Shown in pieces: positions 26,077 to 35,107 of a DNA stretch of 64,000 bases (within the stretch, counting starts at the first letter, position 1; the number at the start of each line of letters is the position of its first letter). Location of the stretch: positions 186,001-250,000 of the forward strand of contig NZ_JTGN01000002.1 of assembly GCF_000797495.1 (NCBI RefSeq), written 5' to 3'. The position numbers were made by a program, and so were the translations under genes. This DNA comes from Robinsoniella peoriensis. GTDB taxonomy: Bacteria > Bacillota > Clostridia > Lachnospirales > Lachnospiraceae. Below the pieces are notes generated by a model that saw only the letters and a program-made list of their open reading frames with translations, did not search any database and had not been told where the DNA came from.

Positions 26077-28530
26077 TTATGTTTCATTATAAAAAGTATA
26101 ACAATTCTTTCCATTTCGTTTGGAACGATACAGTGCTTTATCCGCCGTTGTGAATAACTCTGAATATTTGCACCCGTCTTGTGGATAAAGTGATATTCCA
26201 ATGCTGATAGAAATTGGAAAGGTGTTTTTAGCGGAAAAGGAAAAATTCTGCAGGGCATTTTGAAGCAATTCCGCCTTTTCATAGATTAAGGAGGCAGAAT
26301 GCACATTTTTTAAGAATACTACAAACTCATCGCCGCCTGCACGTCCTATAATATCTTCCGTCCGGAAATTTGTTCTGAGGCATGAACTGATCATTTGAAG
26401 AACAGTATCTCCCACGGTATGTCCGAAAGTATCATTGACAGTTTTAAAATTGTCGATATCTATAATAAACAAAGCATGATATGAACCCTTTCCGTCTGAG
26501 GCCAGATAATCCTGTATTAATTTTTCTGTGGTAAGTTTATTGTAGATGCCCGTCAGCAAATCTTTTTGCGCCATATTTTCCAATAGTGCATTTTCCTTTT
26601 TATAATCATCTACGTCAGATATGGTTGCAATGGTTCGAATGGGATGGTGGTTCTGGTCGTAAATAACGTTAGCTTTGATCCTGCACCAGATATATTCACC
26701 TGAATTTATCTTTATCCGGATTTCCAGTTCAGCATGAGCCTGTCCGCTTGCCAGTATTTCTCTAAAATCCTGAAATGGTTTTTTATCGTCTTCATATACA
26801 ATATCCGTTGTACATATGGTATTCCAGAAATTGTGGATTGGAAGGTCGTATTTGAATTTTTTCTCAAATGCCGGTGAGTGATACATGGAACTGTTCACCA
26901 TATCCCATTCAAAAATAATATCCTGTGCCTGTTCTACGATGATACGATATCGCTCTTCGTTCATTAAAAGCATATTTTCCGTTTTTTTCGAAAGAGTCTG
27001 ATCTATAAAAACAGCCTGCACGATAGCATAACCGTCTTCTATTTCAACTGCAGAGCCATGGACATCAATCCAGGCAATGCCTCCATCTTTTTTTCGAATC
27101 CGGTATTGAACAGAAATGGGGGAGCCCTCATTCATTTGCTGTTTAATGGAGAATGTAAGATCCGGGATATCTTCCTCCAGAATCAGGCGGATTCCTTTTC
27201 CTTCAATCGGTGCAGAGTGGTATTCGTTTCTGGTATAACCGGTCAACTTATAAAATCCTTCGGAAGCAAGCAGAATGCGAAAATCATCATCTACAGCGAC
27301 TTTCGCCACACCTCCGGGGATAGCATTAATTAAGGCGTCCCGTTCCAGGGTTTCTTTTTGCAATGCAGTAGAAGCTTCCTGTAATTCTTTGGCAATCATA
27401 GTAGGATCTTTTATATCGGTACCGGGAAGGTCAGCCATGTCAGGAAGAAAAGATACCGAAATATTATCCTGTATGGTGCCGTCCTTGTAAGTGGTGCTAA
27501 TTTCTTTGAAAATGACGGATACCTGTTCAAAACAATTAATCAGCTGAGCGGAAAAGATGCCGCATTCACCGTGTAATATCATTTGAACAGCCTCCTCATG
27601 GGAAAAAGCAGGCTTGTATACGCGGTCACTAGTCAGTGCATCGTATACATCTGCTATGGATACAATCTGGGCGCAGACTGGGATTTCATCACCTTTGAGT
27701 CCATCGGGGTAGCCTTTTCCGTCCCAGCGTTCATGGTGGTAGCGGCAGATATCATAGCAGTAATGCAAATAAACTTTATCATCCATTCGCTGAAAGGTCT
27801 GAAGAATTTCACAGCCTTTCGTAGTGTGGGTTTTCATGATTTCAAATTCTTCCGGAGTCAGCCTGCCCGGCTTTAAAAGAATAGAATCAGGAATAGCAAT
27901 TTTACCGATGTCATGCATGGCGGAAGCGCTGGCTATGGTATCAATCAGCCTGGGAGTCAGCATATATTCCGGGAACATACGCTGTACACAGGCAGCCAGA
28001 GTTTTGGTTAACACCCGGATACGCCGGATATGATGGCCGGATTCCATGCTGCGGTATTCGATTACAGTACTCAGGGCATCGATTATAAAATCATTGGTTT
28101 CCGTTAGTTTTTTTGTTTGATGCTCCACAAGATCTTCCAGATGATTTTTGTGCCGGTATAGTTCAATACTGTTTTCAACGCGCTTTTTAACAATATGTGC
28201 ATTAAACGGTTTTAATATTATATCAGAAGCACCAAGGTCCAGTGCCTTTATTTCATTTTCCTGGTAAGTATCAGCAGTGATCAGGATAACCGGGATTTTC
28301 TTCATAATTCCTTCAGACTGCAGATGTTCCATTACCTGAAATCCATCCATGACAGGCATGATGATGTCAAGCAGAATGATAGCAATACTGTCCTGATGCT
28401 GATGGAGCAGATTCAGCGCAGTCAGTCCGTTTTCTGCCTCCATTACGTCATAATCTTTGTGGAAGAGCTCACACAAAATGGCGCGGTTTATTTCCATATC
28501 ATCAACTATTAGTATTTTATTTCTTTTCAT
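26077..28530 (-). CDS. REC-HD-GYP-PAS-PAS-GGDEF cyclic-di-GMP turnover protein
   Basis: An 817-residue soluble signalling protein with five modules: receiver domain (D55 in LLDIIMPVMDG, K in LKPF), HD-GYP phosphodiesterase (about 140-335; MHDIGKIAIPD, HHERWDGKGYPDGLKGDEIP), two PAS/PAC domains (about 400-650) and a diguanylate cyclase (about 655-817). The cyclase has an intact GGDEF at about 732-736 and an RTED product-inhibition site five residues upstream. Both synthesis and breakdown of cyclic-di-GMP therefore look possible in one chain, with HD-GYP replacing the more usual EAL. ATG 28530 is chosen because it gives the KRNKILIVDD start and has AGGCAGGT upstream; the frame is open to 28614. 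No cognate kinase lies beside it. Confidence 0.9.
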   Translation of the reverse strand: MKRNKILIVDDMEINRAILCELFHKDYDVMEAENGLTALNLLHQHQDSIAIILLDIIMPVMDGFQVMEHLQSEGIMKKIPVILITADTYQENEIKALDLGASDIILKPFNAHIVKKRVENSIELYRHKNHLEDLVEHQTKKLTETNDFIIDALSTVIEYRSMESGHHIRRIRVLTKTLAACVQRMFPEYMLTPRLIDTIASASAMHDIGKIAIPDSILLKPGRLTPEEFEIMKTHTTKGCEILQTFQRMDDKVYLHYCYDICRYHHERWDGKGYPDGLKGDEIPVCAQIVSIADVYDALTSDRVYKPAFSHEEAVQMILHGECGIFSAQLINCFEQVSVIFKEISTTYKDGTIQDNISVSFLPDMADLPGTDIKDPTMIAKELQEASTALQKETLERDALINAIPGGVAKVAVDDDFRILLASEGFYKLTGYTRNEYHSAPIEGKGIRLILEEDIPDLTFSIKQQMNEGSPISVQYRIRKKDGGIAWIDVHGSAVEIEDGYAIVQAVFIDQTLSKKTENMLLMNEERYRIIVEQAQDIIFEWDMVNSSMYHSPAFEKKFKYDLPIHNFWNTICTTDIVYEDDKKPFQDFREILASGQAHAELEIRIKINSGEYIWCRIKANVIYDQNHHPIRTIATISDVDDYKKENALLENMAQKDLLTGIYNKLTTEKLIQDYLASDGKGSYHALFIIDIDNFKTVNDTFGHTVGDTVLQMISSCLRTNFRTEDIIGRAGGDEFVVFLKNVHSASLIYEKAELLQNALQNFSFSAKNTFPISISIGISLYPQDGCKYSELFTTADKALYRSKRNGKNCYTFYNET

Positions 28531-28942
28531 GACTTTTACCTGCCTTGTATATAGAATGCTTAATTGTAAAATTTTAACAAAAATGTTATTTCTTATTTTA
28601 TCATAAAAGAACATATTAAAAAAGTATATTCAGAAGAAAGATGGCGAAATATCTCAATTTTCCCCTTATCTGGTGTATGTAGATTATGGGCAAATCTGCA
28701 GATATGCATATGCGCACAGGCAGATGGAACGGGCAGCCTATCATTCGAATGTGGAGCATACAATACCACAGCCGGTTAGATCGATTCATGATATTAGCTT
28801 GGAAGATATAAATAAATTTCTCAAGTCCAGAATTTGCTAGAAAGAATAGATGAAATCTCTGGACATTTTAAAAAAAATATATTATATTAAATATATCGAT
28901 AATAGTTATTGATATTAATAAGTTAATGAAGGAGATATTCTC
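28531..28942. other. Intergenic stretch with possible gene remnant
   Basis: Divergent promoter region for the cyclic-di-GMP gene and the ferredoxin-like gene. Apart from the open stretch at 28607-28840 described separately, it is AT-rich with no repeat recognised. Confidence 0.4.
28607..28840 (+). pseudogene. Possible remnant of an unidentified gene (3' end only)
   Basis: A 77-codon open stretch between stops, lacking ATG, GTG or TTG at a sensible place and any ribosome binding site. The translation has a normal protein-like mix (for example SPYLVYVDYGQICRYAYAH and SIHDISLEDINKFLKS near the end) and is richer in GC than its flanks. It may be the decayed C-terminus of a lost gene. The family was not recognised. 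Confidence 0.3.
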
Positions 28943-29128
28943 ATGAAAAAAGATAAAGTAGTATGTAATTGTTATAACGTAACCGTAGGGGAGATGGAGG
29001 AAGCAGTTGCTAAAAACGCAACGAGTTTTGAAGAAATTCAGGATGAAACGAATGTTTCCCTATGCTGCGGCGCATGTGAAGATTATGCCAGAAATGTTGC
29101 GGATGAATTATTAGAGCAATCCAATTAA
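28943..29128 (+). CDS. BFD-like [2Fe-2S]-binding small protein
   Basis: A 61-residue protein with the bacterioferritin-associated ferredoxin pattern: C8-x-C10 and C42-x2-C45 (with an extra C41), within VVCNCYNVTVGEME and SLCCGACEDYA. Such domains carry a [2Fe-2S] cluster and act in iron release or as electron-transfer modules. AAGGAGATATTCTC precedes the ATG. It is monocistronic with a strong terminator at 29138-29175. The redox partner is not visible nearby. Confidence 0.85.
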   Translation: MKKDKVVCNCYNVTVGEMEEAVAKNATSFEEIQDETNVSLCCGACEDYARNVADELLEQSN

Positions 29129-29137
29129 AAACTAGAT

Positions 29138-29175
29138 AACCGGGTGGGCAGGTAACTGCAGCACCCGGTTTTTTT
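29138..29175 (+). terminator. Intrinsic terminator of the BFD-like gene
   Basis: AACCGGGTG at 29138-29146 pairs with CACCCGGTT at 29162-29170, followed by TTTTT. Confidence 0.85.
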
Positions 29176-29288
29176 GTGGTAGTTATTAAAAAACTATAAA
29201 CATAGGAAATTTTGTTGAAGCAAATGCTAATTCATGCTATCATTTGACCAAATTTAAGTAACTAAGAGGGATAGGAAAAGGAGGGCGC

Positions 29289-30002
29289 ATGGAACTTCAG
29301 TTAGAGCAGATCAGGAAATCGTTTGGAGAAAAAGAGGTTCTGAAAGGATGTACTTTTCGGTTTGAAAAAGGGAAAATTTATGGATTGCTTGGAAGAAATG
29401 GAGCGGGAAAAACAACGTTGTTTAACTGTTTGAGCGATGAAATTTCACCGGATAGCGGCACAGCAAATATATACAGGGAGGACGGACAGCTGGAATCATT
29501 AGCCGAAGATCATATCGGTTATGTATTTTCCACACCGGTTTTGCCGGATTTTCTCACCGGATATGAATTTCTGAAATTTTATATTGAGATTAACCAGGAC
29601 AGAGCAGATCCCGAAATGACGATTGATACATATTTTGATATGGTGAAAATAGATCCGGAAGACAGAAACAGGCTGATTAAAGGATATTCTCATGGGATGA
29701 AGAATAAATTACAAATGCTGTGTTTTATTATCGCAAGGCCGCCTGTAATTCTTCTGGATGAGCCGCTGACCTCTTTTGATGTAGTGGTCGCACTTGAGAT
29801 TAAGAAATTGCTGCGTGAGATTAAGAAGGATCACATCATTATTTTTTCTACTCATATACTGCAGCTGGCAACTGATCTTTGCGATGAACTTGTAGTCCTG
29901 AGCGAAGGAAAATTGCAGCAGCTGGATCATGAGATGCTGAAAAGTAAAGATTTTGAAACCCGGATCATAGAGTTATTAAAGGATGAGGAGGATCATGATT
30001 AA
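29289..30002 (+). CDS. ABC transporter ATP-binding protein (exporter type)
   Basis: ATPase of 237 residues. Walker A GRNGAGKTTLFN, signature YSHGMKNKLQ (a degenerate LSGGQ often seen in small exporter ATPases), Walker B VILLDEPLTSFD and H-loop FSTHIL are all present. AAAGGAGGG precedes the ATG. It overlaps the membrane-subunit gene by eight bases, so the two are translationally coupled. It probably forms an exporter of unknown substrate. Confidence 0.9.
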   Translation: MELQLEQIRKSFGEKEVLKGCTFRFEKGKIYGLLGRNGAGKTTLFNCLSDEISPDSGTANIYREDGQLESLAEDHIGYVFSTPVLPDFLTGYEFLKFYIEINQDRADPEMTIDTYFDMVKIDPEDRNRLIKGYSHGMKNKLQMLCFIIARPPVILLDEPLTSFDVVVALEIKKLLREIKKDHIIIFSTHILQLATDLCDELVVLSEGKLQQLDHEMLKSKDFETRIIELLKDEEDHD

Positions 30003-31617
30003 GACATTCAAGACCATTTTTCATTTGAAAACGGTGATGCAGGTAAATGTTTTTCTATATTATTTGAAGCGGCTCTGGGTAATCGGAAAGCTGATACCAG
30101 ACAATGCCTATGGTATGGATTCTGCTAAAAAAGTGCTGACAGTAATCATTGCAGTCCTGATGCAGGTTGTGGAATTTGTTGGTAAGGGTCTTTATTTAGC
30201 GGTAATGATTGGATTACCATTCCTTTTTATGGGGAAGAATCAGATATTGACTCCGGCAGAGCGGTTCCTGTGGATGGTGCATATTTTGTTCTTTACAAAT
30301 TGTATTCTGGGATCGTTACAGGACAGCCAGGTTTTTTCGGTTACAAGACAGAAAATCACTTGTATAAAATACATGCAGATGGATGCAGGAAGGTATGTAC
30401 AGGCTACATTACTTTCAAAATATGTTCCCTTTTTCGTTTATTACCTTCCATTTCTGATTTTAGCAGCCCGCATGGCAGGTGGCAGTATACTTCAGGGGGT
30501 GGGGCTGTGGCTGCTGCTTGTATCTTTCCGCATGATGGGGGAAGCTTTACAGGTATATCTCTACGATAAAAAAGGTTTTGTACTATCCAGAAATATGGGA
30601 TTTGCCTGGGGAGTTATTATTTTATCCCTGACGGCAGCGTATCTTCCGTTTTTCCTGAACATGCCTCATACAGTGGCTCCGGTTATCATCCATCCGGTCA
30701 GCGTGCTGATCGCTGTTATCCTTGGCGCAGTCAGTTTTTATTATATTATGTGGGGGTATAAAGCCTACGCAGAGAAGCTGAAACGATCGATAGAACTGAA
30801 GTATTTGTTTTCGAATGCCATGAAGCAGGCAAAGCAGTCTTCATTTGCCGAAGTAGAAATGAAAGAAAAAGATCTGAAAACCAGCCGGGAAGAGGTAGCT
30901 AAATTCCAGAGGCTTAAAGGATATGCATATATGAATGCAATTTTCTTTGCAAGACATCGCAGGCAGTTAGTGAAACCAATATATTTCAGGCTTGCTATAA
31001 CAGCCATTATACTTGTCGGGGGAATCTTCCTATATATAAGTGATAAAAACACTGCTGTCAAATTAAGTGAGAATCTGGGTGTTTTACTCCCCAGCTTTGT
31101 TTTTATCATGTATTGTATGTCAGTTGGGGATAAATCCTGCAGAGCAATGTTTTATAATTGTGATATCAGTCTGCTCCGTTATGGATATTACCGTAAGCCG
31201 GGAACGATTCTACAGAATTTTAAGATACGTCTGATTCGGATATCGCTGTATAATCTCATTGTAGGCGTGGCATTAAGTGCAGTGGCAGTTATTTTTTGTA
31301 TTTTGTGTGGAACCAGTATATTTTCGCTAGATCTGCTGGCCTTTTCCGTATCGATCATGCTTCTGGCAGTTTTATTTACAGTACATCATTTATTCCTGTA
31401 CTATGTATTTCAGCCTTATTCTACGGGGCTGGATATTAAAAATCCATTTTTTACGGTAATTAACAATGTAATGTATTTTATATGTTTTATGTGCCTTAAA
31501 ATAGAGGCGGGCGGAACAGGTTTCACAATGGCAGTATTGGCATTTACCATATGCTATATAGCTGTGGCTCTTGTTTTGGTTTACCGGCTGGCTCCCAGGT
31601 ATTTTCGGATAAAATAA
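29995..31617 (+). CDS. ABC exporter membrane subunit, multi-span
   Basis: A hydrophobic protein of about 540 residues with roughly 10-12 membrane segments and a central cytoplasmic stretch (about 260-320) rich in Lys and Glu (AEVEMKEKDLKTSREEVAKF). Start chosen at ATG 29995, which overlaps the ATPase stop and has AGGAGG just before it; ATG 29983 is also in frame. No named family was recognised with confidence, but size and pairing resemble the large membrane subunits of Firmicute ABC exporters of peptides or lipids. The substrate is unknown. Confidence 0.75.
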   Translation: MIKTFKTIFHLKTVMQVNVFLYYLKRLWVIGKLIPDNAYGMDSAKKVLTVIIAVLMQVVEFVGKGLYLAVMIGLPFLFMGKNQILTPAERFLWMVHILFFTNCILGSLQDSQVFSVTRQKITCIKYMQMDAGRYVQATLLSKYVPFFVYYLPFLILAARMAGGSILQGVGLWLLLVSFRMMGEALQVYLYDKKGFVLSRNMGFAWGVIILSLTAAYLPFFLNMPHTVAPVIIHPVSVLIAVILGAVSFYYIMWGYKAYAEKLKRSIELKYLFSNAMKQAKQSSFAEVEMKEKDLKTSREEVAKFQRLKGYAYMNAIFFARHRRQLVKPIYFRLAITAIILVGGIFLYISDKNTAVKLSENLGVLLPSFVFIMYCMSVGDKSCRAMFYNCDISLLRYGYYRKPGTILQNFKIRLIRISLYNLIVGVALSAVAVIFCILCGTSIFSLDLLAFSVSIMLLAVLFTVHHLFLYYVFQPYSTGLDIKNPFFTVINNVMYFICFMCLKIEAGGTGFTMAVLAFTICYIAVALVLVYRLAPRYFRIK

Positions 31618-31642
31618 GCAGCTGAGGAAGGATCTATAATCT

Positions 31643-32716
31643 ATGGATATAGAAAAAAGAAAAAGATTTATTGTTAATTTTATATATTGTTTCATCATCG
31701 GGGCAATTGTAGTTGTTGCGCTTAAGTATGGTTTGTCTTATATAGCCCCCTTTCTAATGGCATTCGTATTTGCATTTATACTTAAAAAACCAATAAATTT
31801 CCTTAACCGGAAGTGCAGGGTTAATAAAACATTAGCGGCAATTCTGCTTGTTATATTGTTTTATGCAGTAATTGGTGTTCTGTTTACGCTTCTGGGAGTA
31901 CGGCTGTTTACATCGATCCAGCAGTTATTTTTTTACATTCCACAGATTTATGCCAGGGACATTGAACCTTCTTTAATGGATCTGATTGATTCCCTGGAGA
32001 AATCCCTTTCCAGGCTGGATCCAACCATGATTTCCACACTGGAAGAAGTTACCGGGAATCTGGTGAAGTCACTTGGAGAGAGTATTTCAAGTCTGTCTAT
32101 GAAAGTAATCGGAGCAATTTCCAACTATGCATCGACGCTTCCGGGTTTTTTAATACGTGTATTATTTACTGTAATTTCCACCTTCTTTCTAACCATTGAC
32201 TATGATAAGGTTATGGGATTTCTGTTAAGACAATTAAAAGAGAAACCAAGAAAACTGGCATTAGAGGTAAAGGATTATGTTATAAATACTCTGTTTAAAT
32301 GCATTCGTTCTTATGCGCTGATTATGTGTATTACTTTTATTGAACTTTCCATTGGACTTACAATACTGCGGATAGACAATGCGATTCTCATTGCGTTTTT
32401 AATATCGATCTTTGATATTCTTCCGGTACTGGGGACCGGCGGAATTATGATTCCCTGGACAGTACTGACGGCAATACAGGGAGATTACACAATGGCCATT
32501 GGGCTGCTGTGCGTGTATCTGGTAGTTACAGTAATCCGTAACATTCTGGAACCGAAGATTGTAGGAAGCCAGGTAGGGCTCCATCCACTGGTGACTTTGA
32601 TGTCTATGTTTGTCGGGGCACAGATCTTAGGAGTATTTGGGTTATTTGGATTGCCAATAACGCTTTCCCTCTTAAAGAATCTGAATGATAAAGGAACGAT
32701 TCATATTTTTAAATAA
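31643..32716 (+). CDS. AI-2E family transporter
   Basis: Membrane protein of 357 residues with the AI-2E / TqsA / PerM layout: three N-terminal membrane segments, a long amphipathic region (about 85-175, LEKSLSRLDPTMISTLEEV...), then four to five more segments including FISIFDILPVLGTGGIMIPW and the NILEPKIVGSQVGLHPLVTLMSMFVGAQ block that is highly diagnostic. Members have been linked to autoinducer export or to sodium/proton antiport, so the function is not certain. It lies 25 bp downstream of the exporter and may share its transcript. Confidence 0.88.
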   Translation: MDIEKRKRFIVNFIYCFIIGAIVVVALKYGLSYIAPFLMAFVFAFILKKPINFLNRKCRVNKTLAAILLVILFYAVIGVLFTLLGVRLFTSIQQLFFYIPQIYARDIEPSLMDLIDSLEKSLSRLDPTMISTLEEVTGNLVKSLGESISSLSMKVIGAISNYASTLPGFLIRVLFTVISTFFLTIDYDKVMGFLLRQLKEKPRKLALEVKDYVINTLFKCIRSYALIMCITFIELSIGLTILRIDNAILIAFLISIFDILPVLGTGGIMIPWTVLTAIQGDYTMAIGLLCVYLVVTVIRNILEPKIVGSQVGLHPLVTLMSMFVGAQILGVFGLFGLPITLSLLKNLNDKGTIHIFK

Positions 32717-32893
32717 CGATATCTAAAGAGCACAGTTTCTAAGCGGGTACTGAACTGGGAAATGCATCAGGCTTTCACAGTGAATACCCGCCGCTCCAGA
32801 GCGTATTTTAACAATAGAGCTGTCGGGCATATGTATATATTCACGTTTTTCGAATAAATTATAAGTAAAAAGAAAGATGTGTAGGAGTAAGCT

Positions 32894-33706
32894 ATGTCAA
32901 AGATAATGTTAACGACAGCCCTGAAAGGTCTCTGTGTAGGAGGCACCATGCTTGTACCGGGAGTGAGCGGTGGTTCTATGGCCATGATCCTGGGGATTTA
33001 TGATAAATTAATTGAATCTGTCAGTTCATTTTTTAAAGATATAAAAAACAGTCTGATTTTTCTTGTAACCTTTTCTCTTGGTGCGGGAGTGGGAATGATC
33101 CTGCTTGCCAAGCCATTACTTCATCTGATCGAATCTTATCCCATGCTGTTATTGTATTTTTTTATCGGAGTAGTTGCAGGCGGTGTGCCTATGATATACC
33201 AAAAAGCAGAGGTACGCAGTATATCCTGGAAGGTATTTTTATATCCCGCAGCTGGTCTGGCTGCAGTGCTGTTGTTTGAACTTCTTCCAGCCGATTTCTT
33301 TCAAATGGGAACCGGAGAGGGGATGCCGGGGTTTCTGCTGCTGGCAGCAGCGGGTATTGTGGCAGCGGTGGCATTAGTCCTCCCTGGAATCAGCGTATCC
33401 TATCTGCTTCTGCTGATGGGAATCTATGATAAAACAATGATGGCTATTGGAGATTTTAATCTTGCTTTTTTAATTCCTCTTGGAAGCGGTATTATTCTGG
33501 GAATTATACTTACTACGAAATTGCTGGAAAATGCCATGAAAAACCATACTCAGGCAACTTATCTGATTATTCTGGGCTTTGTGGCAGGATCTGTGGCAGA
33601 AGTATTTCCGGGAGTGCCCCAGGGAATAGAATTTATTTTTTGTATTGCGGCATTTATTGCCGGATTTGGTATGATACAGCTTTTGTACAGTATAGAGCGG
33701 TCCTGA
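32894..33706 (+). CDS. DUF368 polyprenyl-phosphate transporter
   Basis: Membrane protein of 270 residues of the DUF368 family. The family hallmarks are the paired, related segments GTMLVPGVSGGSMAMILGIYD (N-terminal half) and AAVALVLPGISVSYLLLLMGIYDKT (C-terminal half), reflecting an internal duplication. Members have been shown to recycle undecaprenyl phosphate across the membrane for cell-wall synthesis. About eight membrane segments. TAGGAG precedes the ATG. Expressed singly. Confidence 0.85.
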   Translation: MSKIMLTTALKGLCVGGTMLVPGVSGGSMAMILGIYDKLIESVSSFFKDIKNSLIFLVTFSLGAGVGMILLAKPLLHLIESYPMLLLYFFIGVVAGGVPMIYQKAEVRSISWKVFLYPAAGLAAVLLFELLPADFFQMGTGEGMPGFLLLAAAGIVAAVALVLPGISVSYLLLLMGIYDKTMMAIGDFNLAFLIPLGSGIILGIILTTKLLENAMKNHTQATYLIILGFVAGSVAEVFPGVPQGIEFIFCIAAFIAGFGMIQLLYSIERS

Positions 33707-33820
33707 AGGTTCCCGTAGAAATGTATTATAAAATCATATACTTTTCATCAGATATCGTTATTTTACTATTATGGTAAATTACGTTATAGTAACAATGATG
33801 AAAAGGAGGATATTTTACAA

Positions 33821-34387
33821 ATGGGGAAAAAGAAAATTTTGTTAAAATTGTTTTTGTCTATGCTTTATCTGAGTGCATTTACATTTGGAGGGGGATATGT
33901 AATTGTCACATTAATGAAAAAGAAATTTGTGGACGGTTATCATTGGATTAATGAGCAGGAGATGCTGGATTTAACTGCAATAGCCCAGTCGGCGCCGGGA
34001 GCAATTGCAGTAAATGGAGCTATTATTGTAGGATACCGGGTAGCGGGAGCAGCGGGAGCAGCCGTATCGATCATTGGTACTGTGCTCCCGCCCTTTGCGA
34101 TATTATCTGTGATTTCCATATTCTATGAAGCCTTTCGGGATAATTTAATTGTGAACCTGGTTCTGACCGGAATGCAGGCAGGTGTTGCTGCGGTAATTGC
34201 TGATGTGGTAATTGAAATGGGTGGAAACCTTGTAAAAGAAAAAAATGTACTCTCTATATTCATCATGGTAGCTGCCTTTGCCGCATCCTATCTGTTAAAT
34301 ATCAATGTGATTCTGATTATTCTGATCTGTGGAGTAATTGGTGTAATCAGAGCGGTGTATAACATAAAGAAGGGAGCGGTCAAATGA
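33821..34387 (+). CDS. chrA: Chromate transporter family protein, N-terminal-type half
   Basis: A 188-residue CHR-family protein with four to five membrane segments and the motif SAFTFGGGYVIVTLMKKKF plus AQSAPGAIAVNGA (the PGP-like motif reads PGA here). CHR proteins export chromate or related oxyanions. In many Firmicutes, ChrA is split into two short genes that form a heterodimer, as here: the next gene overlaps by four bases (ATGA). AAAAGGAGG precedes the ATG. Confidence 0.88.
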   Translation: MGKKKILLKLFLSMLYLSAFTFGGGYVIVTLMKKKFVDGYHWINEQEMLDLTAIAQSAPGAIAVNGAIIVGYRVAGAAGAAVSIIGTVLPPFAILSVISIFYEAFRDNLIVNLVLTGMQAGVAAVIADVVIEMGGNLVKEKNVLSIFIMVAAFAASYLLNINVILIILICGVIGVIRAVYNIKKGAVK

Positions 34388-34950
34388 TCTACTTACAGCT
34401 ATTTCTAAGCTTTGTGCAAATTGGAATGTTCAGTATAGGGGGCGGTTATGCGGCGATGCCCTTAATTCAAAATCAGGTTGTAGATATTCACAATTGGCTT
34501 ACGGTAAAAGAATTTACAGATTTAATTACCATATCCCAGATGACGCCCGGACCGATTGCAATCAATTCTGCGACTTTCGTGGGCTTGCAGATTGGAGGTA
34601 TCCAGGGGGCAGTGGTAGCTACAATCGGTTGTATTCTGCCATCTTGTATTATTGTATCCCTCTTGGCATATGTTTATTTTAAATATCGTGAAATGGCAGT
34701 TCTTCAGGGCATTTTAGGAAGTTTAAGACCGGCTGTTGTTGCCATGATTGCATCGGCAGGGTTTGCTATACTGGTTTTGTCTTTCTGGGGAGATGCCGGT
34801 TTCTCTGTTCATTTCTCCGATCTAAAAGTACAGGCGGTAGTGATTTTCACCGCTGCAGTAATCCTTTTGCGGAAGTTTAAGATGAATCCCGTCAGTGTAA
34901 TGCTTTTGGCTGGGGCTGCGCAGGTTGTGATGTATTATATATGGGGCTAG
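34384..34950 (+). CDS. chrA: Chromate transporter family protein, second half
   Basis: Partner of the preceding gene, also 188 residues, with FSIGGGYAAMPLIQNQV and SQMTPGPIAINSATFVG (intact PGP motif). Its start overlaps the upstream stop codon. The pair would form the full two-domain CHR permease. The natural substrate in a gut-type anaerobe may be an oxyanion other than chromate. Confidence 0.88.
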   Translation: MIYLQLFLSFVQIGMFSIGGGYAAMPLIQNQVVDIHNWLTVKEFTDLITISQMTPGPIAINSATFVGLQIGGIQGAVVATIGCILPSCIIVSLLAYVYFKYREMAVLQGILGSLRPAVVAMIASAGFAILVLSFWGDAGFSVHFSDLKVQAVVIFTAAVILLRKFKMNPVSVMLLAGAAQVVMYYIWG

Positions 34951-35107
34951 GTGAGCAAGAGGATGGTTCCGTTCACATGCTTTATCTGCAAAAGGTCATC
35001 CTCAGCACCCCCAATTTTATAAAATCAGGATTTCTATTTTCAACCAGATATGCTATACTATACAAAATACAGATAATACGACTATATTAGAGATAGGAGA
35101 GCCTGGA

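Noticed and set aside
34951-35107. S-box or T-box riboswitch before metY
   Set aside because: The region is only about 150 bases, and the conserved core motifs of those riboswitches were not found; only a weak GAGGATG/CATCCTC pairing is present.
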